Origin: Cafeteria roenbergensis
Taxonomy: Eukaryota; Sar; Bigyra; Bicosoecida; Cafeteriaceae
NCBI GenBank assembly: GCA_008330645.1
Contig: VLTN01000019.1
Location: forward strand, 62,001 to 126,000
Length of the DNA stretch: 64,000 nucleotides
Reading direction: 5' to 3'
Below, one piece after another: positions 28,201 through 39,098 of this stretch. Within the stretch, counting starts at the first letter, position 1; every line of letters starts with the position of its first letter. The notes under the pieces were generated by a model. The model was not told the DNA's origin and did not search any database. It was given only the letters and a program-made list of their open reading frames with translations. A program made the translations under genes and the position numbers.

Positions 28201-29153
28201 CGACTCGGCCCTCGACCTTGGCAGGTTCGTGGGCCTGACTTGCAGCGAGCGGCCGTGCCCGCACGGCCCAGACCCGCTGGGGGGCACCGAAGCGCTTGGT
28301 CAGCTGGAGACGCAGACCATCAGCTGCACGTCTCCGACCCTCACGGGCGGGAACAACGTGTCCGTCATCACGCTCTCTCACATGGGCGTGAGCACGACGC
28401 CCCTGGCAATCAACACAACGCAGCCCGAGCTCAAGCTTGCTCTCGAGCGGCTCGCGTCCGTGGGCGTCGTCGACGTGGCCATGTCTGACGTGAGTCAACC
28501 CTGCTGCGAGCCAAGCCCAGTTTGCCGACCGGCCGCCGGCCTCGGGCGTCCGGAGACTCGGGCTCGTGGCCATGCAATGCCCCGAGACTGCCCCGCGCCC
28601 ACCGGGCAATGCCTCGTTCCCCGGCCCGCGCTGCTCGGTTTCTGGTTCGCAGGGAGCGCTTTGCACGGCCACGGGAGCGCAGACCAACGTCACATTCCTG
28701 ACGGAGTTCGGGGACCTGCCTCTGATCCGCGCCAGCGTCAGCTCCGGCGAGTTCGGCGAGATTGACATCGCGGAAGCTGTCAAGGGCACTCGCGAGAACG
28801 TCGAGTGCAACCGCCAGGGCATCTGCGGTGAGCCGCGCCGCGCCTCGGCTTGCAGCGTCTCTCCTGGCTCCCCAACGCCACTGGCAGCGCGCCTGCAAGC
28901 CGTTTGCCGGTTGCAGCGCGGCGGCGCGACGCACTTTGCAGGGGTTCGATTCGGCAGCTGCCGTCTCTCTCGGCGCCACTCCGCCTCCATTGCTGGCTCG
29001 CTTCCCGCCCTCTGCCAATCCCTTTTCCCCGCAGACAAAGCCACTGGGCTCTGCCAGTGCTTCTCCCACCGGGTCAGCGGGGACGGGGCGCAGTCGCCCG
29101 GGCGGCGCGGCGACTGCGGTGGACTGGACCACCTCTTCACAGATGGGGCCTGA
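25238..29153 (+). CDS. secreted EGF-like repeat protein 1
   Basis: Seven exons: 25238-25406, 25651-25736, 25970-26039, 26207-27187, 27456-28489, 28653-28827 and 29035-29153; 877 residues, all joins in frame. Signal peptide (VVVLAALSAVRLRVALA) and then EGF-like modules: NDCSGHGLCDSQTRKCSCFD, ECNRNTGECECLPLFDGF, DCSGHGRCMSMREAAAE, GRGVCDHLLGDCLCF, GHCDGVTGQCICRPGFTG and GLCQCFSHRV. Between them lie beta-rich units of about 100 residues, each with a hydrophobic strand, Leu-x-x-Leu-x-x-Leu (RSLLEELPTVGFVQVTF) and a later LCTATG or ACLATG Cys. The pattern W-F-D-E-A-x-x-D-N-T-A-H-A-L-A-x-C-S-N-M-G is typical of stramenopile surface proteins. No membrane anchor at the C-terminus, so it is probably secreted or cell-wall bound. 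A full paralogue lies at 41307-44519. Confidence 0.87.
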
Positions 29154-29592
29154 TTCGCGGGATGCGCTGCGCGGGCCATTGGGCGCTCGTCCTCTGGATG
29201 TCGGGGACAGGGGGAGGCGGTGCGACGGGCAGCGTCTGGGCGCGCGCCCAGGCGCTGCTGTGAGGGGAGGGGAGGTTGGGGTATCGGCGAGCTCAAGCAG
29301 GGCCGAGACTCGCGCGCTGAGGCCGGGATCGAGAGGAGGAGGAGGAGGAGGTCAAGGTGGCCCGAGCAGGAGGAGGAGGAAGAGGAGTGGGGGGGTTGTG
29401 GAAGGGGAGTGCGAGGGCGCCGAGCGGATGGGTTGCGATTTCCAGCGGTTCGAAACGTTTTGTGCTGCAGCCGCGGCGCCCGCCATCACGCACGCACACG
29501 GAAGCGAGGAACACTTTGCGGGCCGGCTCTGCGGCCGCCAGCAAGTGGGTGCGCTCACATAGCTGAGGCAGCGGCGGCGTAGCGCCGGCACG
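29154..29592. other. intergenic with purine-rich microsatellite
   Basis: Convergent gap. It has GAGGAGGAGG-type purine runs at about 29332-29400 and otherwise no recognisable gene. Confidence 0.55.
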
Positions 29593-31213
29593 TCAGGGCA
29601 CAACAGCGGAGTGCGCGCTGCCGCCGACCGTGGCCGGCCGAGCCGCAGCCGGCGCCGCAGCGCTCCCATCAGGACGCCGGTCGTCCCCGCCGGCTGCCCA
29701 TCCGGCTGGCAAGCACGCAGCCGCGTCTGGCTCGTCCGCCGCGTCCATGGAGCCCGCTCGCTCGCGCTGCCACCCGGCCGACGCCGGCGGGTCCCTCGAG
29801 GTGACGCCGCCGCAGGATATCGGCGCCACGGCGTCCAGTATCACCTGGATGGCCTGACTGCGCTGCGAGGGGGTGGCCATGGTGCTCGGCAGCAGAAGCA
29901 GGTCCACGGCCCGGAGCAGCTCGTCGCTCGGGTTGCGGTGCAGCTGGGCGGGCCCGCCGCCGCGCCGCGCGCGCTTCGCCTTGGCCGAATTTTTCATCGT
30001 CCCGCCCGAGTACGGCGGCCGGGGGTCACCGGGGTACGGCGCCGCTGCCATGATGTCTCGGACCTGCTTGGCGAGCTCTCGCTGTTTCGCGCCCCGCACC
30101 TTGGTTCGCCTCACACCGGGCACGTCGGGCAGCCCAAAGTCGGCAAGAACGAACCCGGCAGGGGAGAGGATGCGGTCCAGGGCAGCGGCGCGGCGGGCGC
30201 GGGCGGCCGGCATGGCCTCCCCGGTGCAGAGCACCAGCTCCATCGCGCACGCGGCAGCAGGGTCGCTCGGGTCTGTCGCGCGAGCGCGCAGCCCCGCCAT
30301 GGGGTCCACCAGCGCCGAGGGCACGGTGCCGGCCAGCGCGTCCCAGCAGCTGCCTGGTCCCGGCGGGCCCAGCCGCTCGGCCCCGTCGCCAACCTCCTCG
30401 TCCGCGGGCTCAGCCCTCCGTCTCTTGCTGCGCCGCCGCAAGCTGCCGGAAGACCTCGGGCGCGCAGCCGGCGGGGGGCCGGCTGGCAGCGGCAGGGGCG
30501 CGCACTCGTTGGGCATGAGGCAGGCGGCGGCGAAGGCCCGCGGGGCGCACCCGGTTGCGATCTCCTGAACCAGCGCCCGCCCCATCAGCTCGGTGGCGGC
30601 CTCCATATCGGCCTTGGCCTCCTCCTCCGCCGCCTGCCGCAGCCGCTCCTCGTGCCGCTGCTGCGCAAGCAGCGCCTCTTCCGGCAGAGCCTGCCCCATC
30701 ATGACGCGCAGGCGCGCAGCTGCGACGTCCGTCCTCCGACGCAGCGTGATCGCGCGGCGGCGCTGAGCGCCCCCGCCGCCGCTCCCCGCTTCAGCCGCGC
30801 CCTCGCCAGCGCCGGCCCCAGGCCCGTCCGTCGAGCCAAGCACCCTGTCCACAGCCCAGCGGCTCAGGTCCTGGTCCAGTGCGGCGTGGTACCCCTCCCA
30901 GCCGCGGGCCAGGACGTCAAGCACCCTGAGGAAGCACCGTGGCGGGCCGCTGTGCAGCGGGCTGGCGTCCACGTTGGCCTCCTCGTTCCCGTGCTGGAGC
31001 CGAGCGAGGCGCTCCGCACGCAGCTCCAGGCGAGCAGACCGCAGGCCCGGCTGCTGCAGGAGCTCCTGCCAGCGGGCATCGCTGGCCGCCTGCTCGCCTT
31101 GCCAGCCGGCTGCCGACGAGGACGATACCGCACGACCACGACCAGGCGCAGCGGCAGAGGCAGCAGCAGCAGCAGCAGCGGCAGCTGTTGTTGTTGCCTC
31201 AGCTGCGGCTAAA

Positions 31214-31246
<33 letters not shown>

Positions 31247-32565
31247 TCATTCGGGTTGCGGGGTCCATGCAAGGGCTGGCCGGCCCTGGCTGACCCGGCG
31301 CGGCCCCCACCGACACGCCCGCCGTTCGCCGTCGTCCCGACCTTGCCCGCCCCGTCCTCCGGCTCCTCCCCTCTGACCCTCGCCATCGCCGCCTCGTACG
31401 CAGGCTCCAAATCGTCCAGCGCGCCTGACACGACCCCCTCCGCCGCCGCCGCCCGCATCCGCTGCACAAGTCCGAGCGCGCTAGCCTGCCCTCGGCCCGG
31501 CACCGCCGCGCGCTTGCGATAGACGAAGGCCCTGTGCGCCTCAGCAGAGCCGATGAGCCGGCACGTGAGCGACGCGAGCAGCGAAACGTCGAAACCGAGC
31601 TCCTCCGCCGCGGCAGGCGGGCTGCGAGAAGCAGGTCAAACGGGGCAGGCGGCGGAGCGGGCGCAGGCGTGGACGGGAGGGCACCCGCGGCTGGGAGCGG
31701 AAACGGGCAGAGGCCGCCGAGCTGGCCACTCGCCCGGCGAGGCGGCAGCGCTGGCAGAGGCCAGGAGGAGGGGGGGGGGGGGGGGAGAGCGCGACGCGCT
31801 CCGCCGGCAAGAGGTGGGGCCCCGGGGGCGCGGCTGCGCAGGGCCGAGGGGCTGTGCGCCTCACCGGTAGCATACGAGGTAGTCTGTGGAGCTGGATGCC
31901 ATGAAGGTGGCTGCCACGTGCCGCATCAGCGGCGGCGGCATACCCACGTCGAACATGAACAGGTGCGTCGTGGGCTCAAGCGACCCCATCAGCCACGCGT
32001 CCTCGCAGCAGAACATCACCCGCGGCTCGCCCAGCTCGCGGAGGGGGCCCTGCGCCCGCGGGCCGTCGGCCGGCCGGCAGAGCCGCTTCAGGTTCGCCAC
32101 GCTGAGGTTGAAGCGGGTGGCCATGTACTCGACGCCGAGGGAGAAGCAGCCCACGGCAGCGGCAGCGTGGATGCTGGGCTTCCCCAGGCCCGAGCCGATG
32201 TCGAGGAACACGGAATCTGCGTTGAGGTCCGTCACCCGCACCATCAGCTCGATCAGCCGTTGCATGTTGGCACGCCCCATCTCTCCGTACACAGCGCCAC
32301 CGTGGGCCTCCCCACCAACATGGCCCGACACGCGCTTGATGTCCGCGTAGGCGCTGCGGACACGCTCCGAGGTGGCTCCAGGCAGCGAGCGCTCTGGCAC
32401 CAAGCGGTGGGCCACATTGTCGATGCCTGTCAGGCGAAGCGACGCGTGCAGGTCCTCGGGCCACAAGTCAGGGTGGACCTTGCCCCACCTCTTCTCGGGG
32501 CAGGGCGGTGCGTCCTCCGCGGGCTCAGGCTCGCCAGCTTCGCTTGGAGTGGCAGGCTCCGCCAT
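29593..32565 (-). CDS. DOT1-like SAM methyltransferase with long C-terminal extension
   Basis: Two exons, 31865-32565 and 29593-31621, joined at phase 2, 909 residues. The apparent stop at 31861-31863 is in fact GTGAGG, the donor; splicing turns DYLVCYR-stop into DYLVCYR-PPAAAEELGF and completes the methyltransferase sheet (LTCRLIGS, HRAFVYRKR). Motif I is VFLDIGSGLGKP (residues 119-130), motif II GVEYMATRF, then MFCCEDAWL and HLFMFDVGMPPPLM. The motif I region and the preceding helix (YGEMGRANMQRLIELM) resemble DOT1 histone H3K79 methyltransferases, so a chromatin substrate is likely but not shown. The ~600-residue tail has a Ser run (31214-31246), Ala/Gly spacers and helical blocks (LRRRTDVAAARLRVMMGQAL, a bipartite RRRSKRRRAEP nuclear signal) unknown to me. 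Confidence 0.72.
31214..31246. repeat. eleven GAC repeats
   Basis: Pure GAC run; the minus strand reads it as the Ser block of the DOT1-like protein. Confidence 0.95.
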
Positions 32566-32854
32566 GGTCTTTGGTTGTTGTTGTGTGCCTCAGTCGGACG
32601 AGCACCGACGACACCCGCTGAGCGCCCCCCGCCGCAGCAGCAACGCGCCTGCAGACGGCCACGCGCGCGACACGGCTCCCTGCGAGTCTGTGCGGCAGGC
32701 GCGCTCGGAGCCCAGCAGTTGCTGGCCGCGCAGCACTTGCTTGCATGGCCGCAAACATATCCCGCAGCTAGCCTCTGGCACAGCAAGCGCTCGCCAGGCA
32801 GACCCGCACAGGGCCGCAGCACTCCCCGCCGGTGCACAGGGCGCTGCGGCGACG
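32566..32854. promoter_or_regulatory. divergent promoter region
   Basis: 289 bases between the DOT1-like start (minus) and the galectin-like/RRM start (plus). It is less GC-rich near 32566-32585 (GGTTGTTGTTGTGTG). No core motif is recognisable. Confidence 0.45.
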
Positions 32855-35147
32855 ATGGCAGCCGCAGCTGGGAGCAGCGCGCCTCCCTTGTACGAGACGG
32901 TGGCGAACGCCGTGGACGCCCAGGCGATCGGAGACCTGCACGAGGCTGAGACCGCGCTGTTCCAGGCCCACCGCGAGCTGGCTGCTCTCAAGGCTGTGAG
33001 AGGGTGTGCTGTTGTAAAGTTTGCGCGCCCTTGCTGGGGCCAGCGCCGCGCCTGCAGGGCACGACTAGCGAAGCCGACTTGCATGAGCGCTTGCTCCCGC
33101 GCCCGTCTCCCCGCGCCCCCGCTTGCCACAGGCCTCCTCTCGGCGGCAAGCTGCCAAGAGGCCGCGCGAGGCGTCGCCGCCCGCCCCTTCTGGCCCCTCG
33201 TCGTCCTCGGGGGCAGCGGGTTCGGCTGCAGCCGCGGGCGCCGGCTCAGGCTCGGGGTCGTCCGCTGGAGGCCTTCTGGACAGCATGCTGAGCGCAGTGG
33301 ACGCAAGCGAGGTCACCTCTGGCGGGGCGCTCGCAGGTGCTTCGGCCAAGGGGGCGCTGTTCCTGGAGCAGAGCAACGACCCCATGCTGTTTGAGACGGA
33401 GCTGGTGGGCGCGGAGGGCTGGGACCCCGCGGACGGCAAGGACCTGGTCGTGACGGTGCCCAAGGGGTACTCGGAGGCCACGGGCAACACCCTGACGCTG
33501 AAGTGCACGTTCAAGTCCCTGCCTGTAAGGTCTGCGGGTCAGGCCGCGCGGGGCGGGCGGGCGGTCTCTTGGCCAGCGTCACCTTTGGCCAGGCAGGCGG
33601 GCACAGGCCCCTCGCAACGGTGGCGCGCTTCCCGCCTCGCAACGGTGGCGCGCTTCCCGCCTCGCGCCACTGTGGCGCGCTTCCCGCCTCGCGCCACTGT
33701 GGCGGATGCACCCCCACCGCGCACTCCCCGCCTCCCCGTCCCTCGCGCCATCCGTCCGCTTCGGCGCCGCTGCTGCGCCGGCGCTGGGCAGCCGCATTGG
33801 CCTGGGCCCGGTTTCCACTCCGCGCCCGCTAGCTCGCACGTGCCCCGGCCACCCGCAGGGCGTGAAGCGGACGTATGGCGGCGTGCTGGTTCTCAAGGAG
33901 GGGCAAGACCCCCTCGAAGCCTGCCTGGGCCACATCGCTCTGTGGCAGTTCACCGACAAGTCGCTGGGTCAGGATCAGTTTTACATCCTCGTGAGCGAGC
34001 GCAGCCCTCTTCCCCTGCCCCCCGTGGCCGCGGCGGTCGCGGGCGTCGAGTGCAGCGCTCTCCGCCCAGCCGGGCGAGGCAGCTGAGGCTCGCGCTGGCT
34101 CCAGCGCGCGCTGCCTGCACCGGCGACCAGCCTCCCGCTGAGTGCCGGGTCGGCCAGCCCTCCAAGCCCGATCGTGCCGGCACCCGGCCCCCGCCCCACC
34201 CCTTCCCTCCTTGCCTCCCTGCCTGGCCAACCCCCGCCTGTCCATGTCTGTCTCAGGGCTATCGCGAGGGCGAGTGGGTCACGAAGCGCATCAGCTACAA
34301 GACCTCCGACCCCGTCCCGGGACCCGTGACCTTTGGCAAGCAGTTTTGGCTCCGCTTTCTCATAACGCACAGGCACATGCTCATGTACATTGACGGCCGG
34401 CTTATCGCCGCGCACCCGCTGTCGCCCTCGCACCCCCTCAAGGAGGGCGATGCGCTCCGCATCAAGGTGAGCCCGCGGCCCCGCTGGCCCGCCCGCACCG
34501 CCGCATTGGCCCGCGCGGCCCCGCTGGCAGGCGTGGTTGCTGCCCGGCGCGACTAGCCGCCCCCCCCGCCTGCCGCCACCTCTGTGTGGCGCGTTCCCGA
34601 CTGTACCCGTGCCGCGAGCTTGCGCGCAGCTGCCGGTGGCAGCCGACTACGGCGAGCGGAGCTCCGTCTCGGTCTCGGGCATGTGGTGGGGCAGCGCGCC
34701 GCTGGACCAGGCTGGCACTTCGGCTATCAACAGACTGGTGCATGCCGCGGTCAAGCAAGCGGCGAGGCCTCAGGCTGCGTCCACGTCCGACCCGTGCAAG
34801 GTTCACGTCGGCGGCGTCCCGAGCAACGCACGCGAGGACACCCTGCTCACGCACTTCGCGGCCTTTGAGCCCCAGAAGGTATCGGTGAGTGATTGGACTC
34901 GGGCAGCGAGCGCGCAGCTCGGCCTCTTGGTCGGGTGGCTGCCCTTGAAGGGGTTGCACATCGCAGCGCTGGTCTCAGGCCCGGCTCCCACCTCGCGTTG
35001 TCTCGATGCTCGCAGCTCGCGGCGGGCAAGAGCTTCGCTTTCATCACCTTTGCCACCCCGGAGCTGGCCAAGCGGGCCATCCACGCTGCCCCGACGATGC
35101 CGTTCCACGGCCACACGCTTGCGCTGGAGCTGTCCAAGGCCCGGTAG
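32855..35147 (+). CDS. galectin-like fold joined to an RNA recognition motif
   Basis: Six exons, all phase 0: 32855-32995, 33132-33524, 33859-33990, 34257-34466, 34630-34884 and 35016-35147; 420 residues. Residues 1-47 are a helical start (ETVANAVDAQAIGDLHEAET), followed by a Ser/Ala/Gly linker with KRPRE. Exons 2-5 hold a beta-sandwich-like region: DLVVTVPKGYSEATGNTL, HIALWQFTDKSLGQDQFYIL, FGKQFWLRFLITHRHMLMYI, DGRLIAAHPLSP and LKEGDALRIKLPV. Order and spacing (strand, G-x-F-x-L-x-I, strand, N/D-G, H, G-D-x-L-x-I) match galectins, but the sugar-contact H-x-N-x-R is not evident. The C-terminal RRM has RNP2 KVHVGGVPS and RNP1 KSFAFITFA. A binding role in RNA metabolism is likely; the combination is unusual. 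Confidence 0.75.
33611..33705. repeat. 25/27-bp minisatellite in intron 2
   Basis: Two identical 25-bp units at 33611 and 33636 (CTCGCAACGGTGGCGCGCTT then CCCGC), one 27-bp variant at 33661 (CTCGCGCCACTGTGGCGCGC then TTCCCGC) and a partial fourth at 33688. It lies wholly within intron 2 of the galectin-like/RRM gene. Confidence 0.95.
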
Positions 35148-35238
35148 AGGCGACCGTTTGAACCCTGAAATCGCGTGCCGAGCGTGAGCGCAGGCCTCGA
35201 AGCAGCAACCGCCACTCGCCACGCTCGCACCCGTTGCA

Positions 35239-36721
35239 ATGGACCCAATCGCTGCCCTCGAGTGCGCGGCCAACTGGGTGGTTAAGGGGGACTACCTGCC
35301 GCTGGCCTTTGCGATCGTGACGCACATGATGCTCGGCATGGTTTGGTGAGGCTCCGGTTGACGACGGGATGTGCTGCGCGTTTGGTTGCATCTGCCTCCC
35401 GCCGGGCCAAGATGCCGCGCCCAGGTCTGCGCCGCTCGGCGGGCCGCTCGGCGCGCCGCGCTTTGGGGCGCAACGCGCAACCGGGCCGCACGCAGGGAAG
35501 GGCGTGGCGCCGGCAAGGCCTTGCGAGCCACGCTGACTCTCTCGCTCTCGCCCAGCCAGCGCCTGCCCCGTTCTGCCCCTGCTCGCCCGTCCGCGCAGGT
35601 ACGGCCCGCTCTTTGGCCGCCTCTTCATGGCCCTGGCCCACCCGGAGGGGATGTGAGCTCCTGCGCGAGCTCCCCGCGGGTTGCGCTTGCCGCGCTGCGC
35701 CGCCCTCGCAACGCTTTCGCTGAACGGACCCCGTTGCCTCCCCCGCCGCCCGCAGCGACCACTCCAAGGACGACAACCCATGGCTCTACATCTGCGCCAT
35801 GGCCGGCGCTGTCGTGTCCAACCTGTGCATCCACGCCGTCGTGGTGGCGACGCACGCGCAGAACGACATCGCCAGCATGACCGCCATCGCGCTGGCCGTC
35901 ATTCTGGTCGATTTCACCGCGAACATCCGCCAGCCGCTCTTCGAGCACCGCCCCGTGCAGATCACGCTCATCCACCAGCTGTACCACGCGTCTGCCGCCG
36001 CCATGGCCGTGTTCTACTTTGCATTCCTGTCCGGAACGTCGGCGGAGGCCAGCGGCGCGTCCCCTCTGATCGAGATGCCCGGCCTCGTCAGCTTCAACTG
36101 CTACCGCGTGGCCCTCGCCGCCCTGATCTGGAACGTCATGGGCATGCTGTGGTACGGCCTTCTCTGCCGCGAGGAGTTCGTCGTCCTCGCGTTCCCCAAC
36201 AAGACTCCGTGAGCGGTGCACAGGCGCGCCTGCCGCAGCCCGGTGCTTGTGGGGGGCTCTCGCACCCGGCCGCTCCGCGCCCGAGCGGCGCCTAGTTTGC
36301 TGCTTTGCGCAGGCGCCTTCTGTGCGCCAGGGCAGCGTCTCCCTCCCACCAGCCATCGCGCACACCACCGCCTCCTCCCGCCCGAGCCCGCAGGGACCAG
36401 CTCAAGCAGCTGGCGGCCAAGCCCAGCAGCGCCATGCTCGTGTCCAACCTGGGGTCCATCGTCGTCGGCCTCGTGCTCGACCGCACCGTCGCCGTCGCGT
36501 CCACGCTCGCTGCTGGCACGGCCGGGTCCGAGCTCAGCGTGGCCGTGCAGGCGGTGCTGCTCGTCGTCGGCTGGAGCGCCGCTGCCAACATCGCCCACCC
36601 CGGCTTCGAGCATCGGTCCCTCCGCCTCTGGCTCCTTCACCAGGCCCACCACCTGTCAGCCGGCGCCGCCATCGCGACCGCCCTGGTGGTCGGGCACGCC
36701 CAGCTCCCCTCCTTCTTCTGA
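35239..36721 (+). CDS. DUF1761 multi-pass membrane protein, two-fold repeat
   Basis: Exons 35239-35345, 35599-35652, 35756-36208 and 36394-36721, each intron phase 2, 313 residues. The motif LGMVWYGPLFGRLFM (made by joining exons 1 and 2) and the later MGMLWYGLLCREEF are the two copies of the W-Y-G-P/L-L-F signature of DUF1761. Each is followed by predicted spans (AMAGAVVSNLCIHAVVVATH, MTAIALAVILVDF, MLVSNLGSIVVGLVLDRTVA, VQAVLLVVGWSAAANIAHPG). Two halves of similar order suggest an internal duplication. Function of the family is unknown. Stretches such as FEHRP and FEHRS (preceded by ANIRQPL or ANIAHPG) recur in both halves at equivalent places. Confidence 0.85.
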
Positions 36722-37194
36722 GCACGGCCGGCCAGCCGGTGCGCTGCCCCCAGCCCGAAGCCCCCCCCCCCCCGCGCGCGCGCCTTTCCCCGCCACACGA
36801 CGGTGTGGTGACTGCTTGCTGTGAGAGGCACGGGCCTCGCATTCGGGGGTTGGCCCAGCGCGCCCCGTAGGCAGTTGCCAGCGACGCGGCCACGTGTGCT
36901 CGCATGCTAGTTGCGTGCTGTGTCGCCCGGCAGCGCCGCTGTTCGCCAGCCAAGACAAGAATCAGTTCTGCACACGTGGCTCGCGCTTGCTGGGCACGGA
37001 ACCTTAGCGGCACGCATCGCATCCCTGCCGGCAAGCGCGGGCACCCGGGTGTCCGCCATCGCCAAGCGCTGGACCCCCCTCGCTTCGCCCGCCCCGCTCC
37101 AACGGGCCCCAGCTCCCCAGGTCGCCGGCACCGGTTTCCCCTGCTTCGCATGCCGCGCGCGGGCAAAAAGTGAGCGAAGGCCCCCCAGACGCCG
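36722..37194. other. intergenic, convergent 3' ends
   Basis: 473 bases with a C-run at about 36762-36773 and a GC run after it. No gene content that I can support. Confidence 0.5.
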
Positions 37195-38835
37195 TCACGC
37201 GCCCTTGGGCGCTGGCAGCGGGTGCGGCAGCACAAAGGCGTACGACTCACCCCTGTACTCGGCCGTGGCGTCTTCAGCGCTCACTGTGCAGGGCTCCACA
37301 GCGCCGGCAAGGACTCCCTCGAGAAGGGCCCCTGCCTGCGCAACGGCAAGGCTCGCCGGCAGAGCCGGATCAACGTGACCGCAGGCGAGGGTGAGGACAG
37401 GCTCCGAGGGGGCGGGCGGCGCGGGCAGGCGCAGCGCCGCCCCCGGGCCAGACCCCGACGACGCGGTGCCAGCCGCTGGCGGGGACGAGGGACCGGCCCG
37501 AGCCGCGGGCGCGATGCCCAGGAGCCGCCTGACCTCGTCTGTCGACGTCGGCATGGCGTAGGACCCTGGCGGGGCGATCTCCCCGGCTGCGTCGCCCAAA
37601 TCCTGGATCGCTGTGGCGGCAGCGGCAACGTCCCACCCGCAAGCCTCCATGACGCCCCAGGGGTCAAAGCTTGCAGCGGCCTCATCCTCGGGGATGCCGA
37701 GCCACTCGTCGAGCAGCTGCTTGACCTTGCTCGCTTTCGCCTCGACCTCTGCGATGGCGGTGGAGGCTGCCTCCGACACTGCTGCGCCCTTGGCCGCCTC
37801 TGGACCGGGGGCCGCCGCCGCTGGTCCGGCCGGCCCTTGCGGCGCGGCGCCCGGGGAACATGCAGGCTTTCCGGCCGCTGGCGGATCGCCATCGATCTTG
37901 GGAGCGGCATGCGCCGCGCCCGTGCCGGCAGGTGCTGCGGGAATGCCGGCTGTTTCGGCACGCGAGGCCAGAGCCGCAATTTTGCCAAGGGTCGCTCGGT
38001 AGTCCGGCACGTTGCTGCCCATGTTCGCCAAGTCAATCGCCGTGAAAGGGTACAGCGTGTCCCCCACAAAAAGGCGCAACTCCCGCTCGAAGAACACGGC
38101 AATGTGGTCGAGAGCGTGGCCTGGCGTGAAGTGCACGGATAGGCGGTTGAACCGCGAGCGGTCTGAATCGTCCAGCCACACTTCGTCACCGTCCTCCAAC
38201 CACCGCGTCACCTCGAACGGCTTAACCCGCGCGCCGACCCCTGCAGCCAGCGACGTCACCTCCAGATTCTTTGAGTACGTGGGGTTTTGCTTGCCCATGC
38301 AGATCTCGGATCCAGCAAACCCAGCTGCACCCCCAACGTGGTCGAAGTGGTTGTGCGTGCAGATGACCACATAGCTGCGGTTGGGGCAAGTGCGCTGGGA
38401 GCGGGGTCGCAAAGCGGCAAGGTTGCAACATGCAGACTCCAGCGCCGTGCTCGCAGGCGCGCTCGGCTCGCTCTCCCTCTGTCGCTGACATTCCTCGCTC
38501 GCTTCCTCCCTGCTGACATTTCCCGCCCCCTCTCCTCCGTCTTGGGGCGTGACGACGAGGCAGGGGTGCATGGGCCCGCAACGCGCTCACGGCAACCTGC
38601 CCGGATTCAATTGCCTGTCGAGCACCTCGCGAAGGCTCGCTCCCGCTGCCCCGGTTCCCGTATCAACGACCACAACTTTGTCGCTGCCAATGATGGCGAA
38701 GCAGAATGGAGCCTGGCCGAAGGGGTCGGCTTCCACGAGCTTGAACAAGCAAGGAGAGAGCCGAGAAATGCAAAACGGGCCGTCGAAAACGGAGGCCTCG
38801 CCCGCTCCCGCAAAGGTGGAACTTGCGCTTGCCAT
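37195..38835 (-). CDS. metallo-beta-lactamase-fold hydrolase (MBLAC2-like) with UBA-like tail
   Basis: Exons 38591-38835 and 37195-38374, phase 2 join, 474 residues. Zinc motif THNHFDHVGG sits just after the splice, followed by HFTPGHALDHIAVFF (third His) and FVGDTLYPFTAIDLANMG (bridging Asp). The order D-T-G-T-G (VVVDTGTGAAG), H-x-H-x-D-H, H, D is the standard MBL chain. MBLAC2-like enzymes act on acyl thioesters; substrate here is not known. From about residue 240 the protein changes to Pro/Ala-rich, then a small helical block (FDPWGVMEACGWDVAAAATA, IQDLG) that looks like a UBA/CUE fold, and an acidic end. Start ATG 38835 (MASASSTFAGAGE) is the first in frame after a stop-free but low-quality stretch. 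Divergent from the PH-WW-like gene, 263 bases away. Confidence 0.82.
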
Positions 38836-39098
38836 CCTTTGGAGGAAAAAAAAAGTGCCGCGCGGTGCGGGCGCCGAGTGGGAGAGCCGCCAGCACGCGC
38901 CTCCAGGGTGCACGCTCGGGCAGCGCCGGGAGTTCTCCACAACTGCAGCTCTGCAACCGGATGGTTCGCCTCTGGCGTCCGCAAGCCCCTTGGACCAGAG
39001 CGCACGCAGTGCCCTCGCGTTCGAACCAGGCGGCCGGGCCCGCTCGTCTCGCTGGTGGCGCAAGCACCCCACCGGGCCGCTGCTTTCACGCCCAAAGG

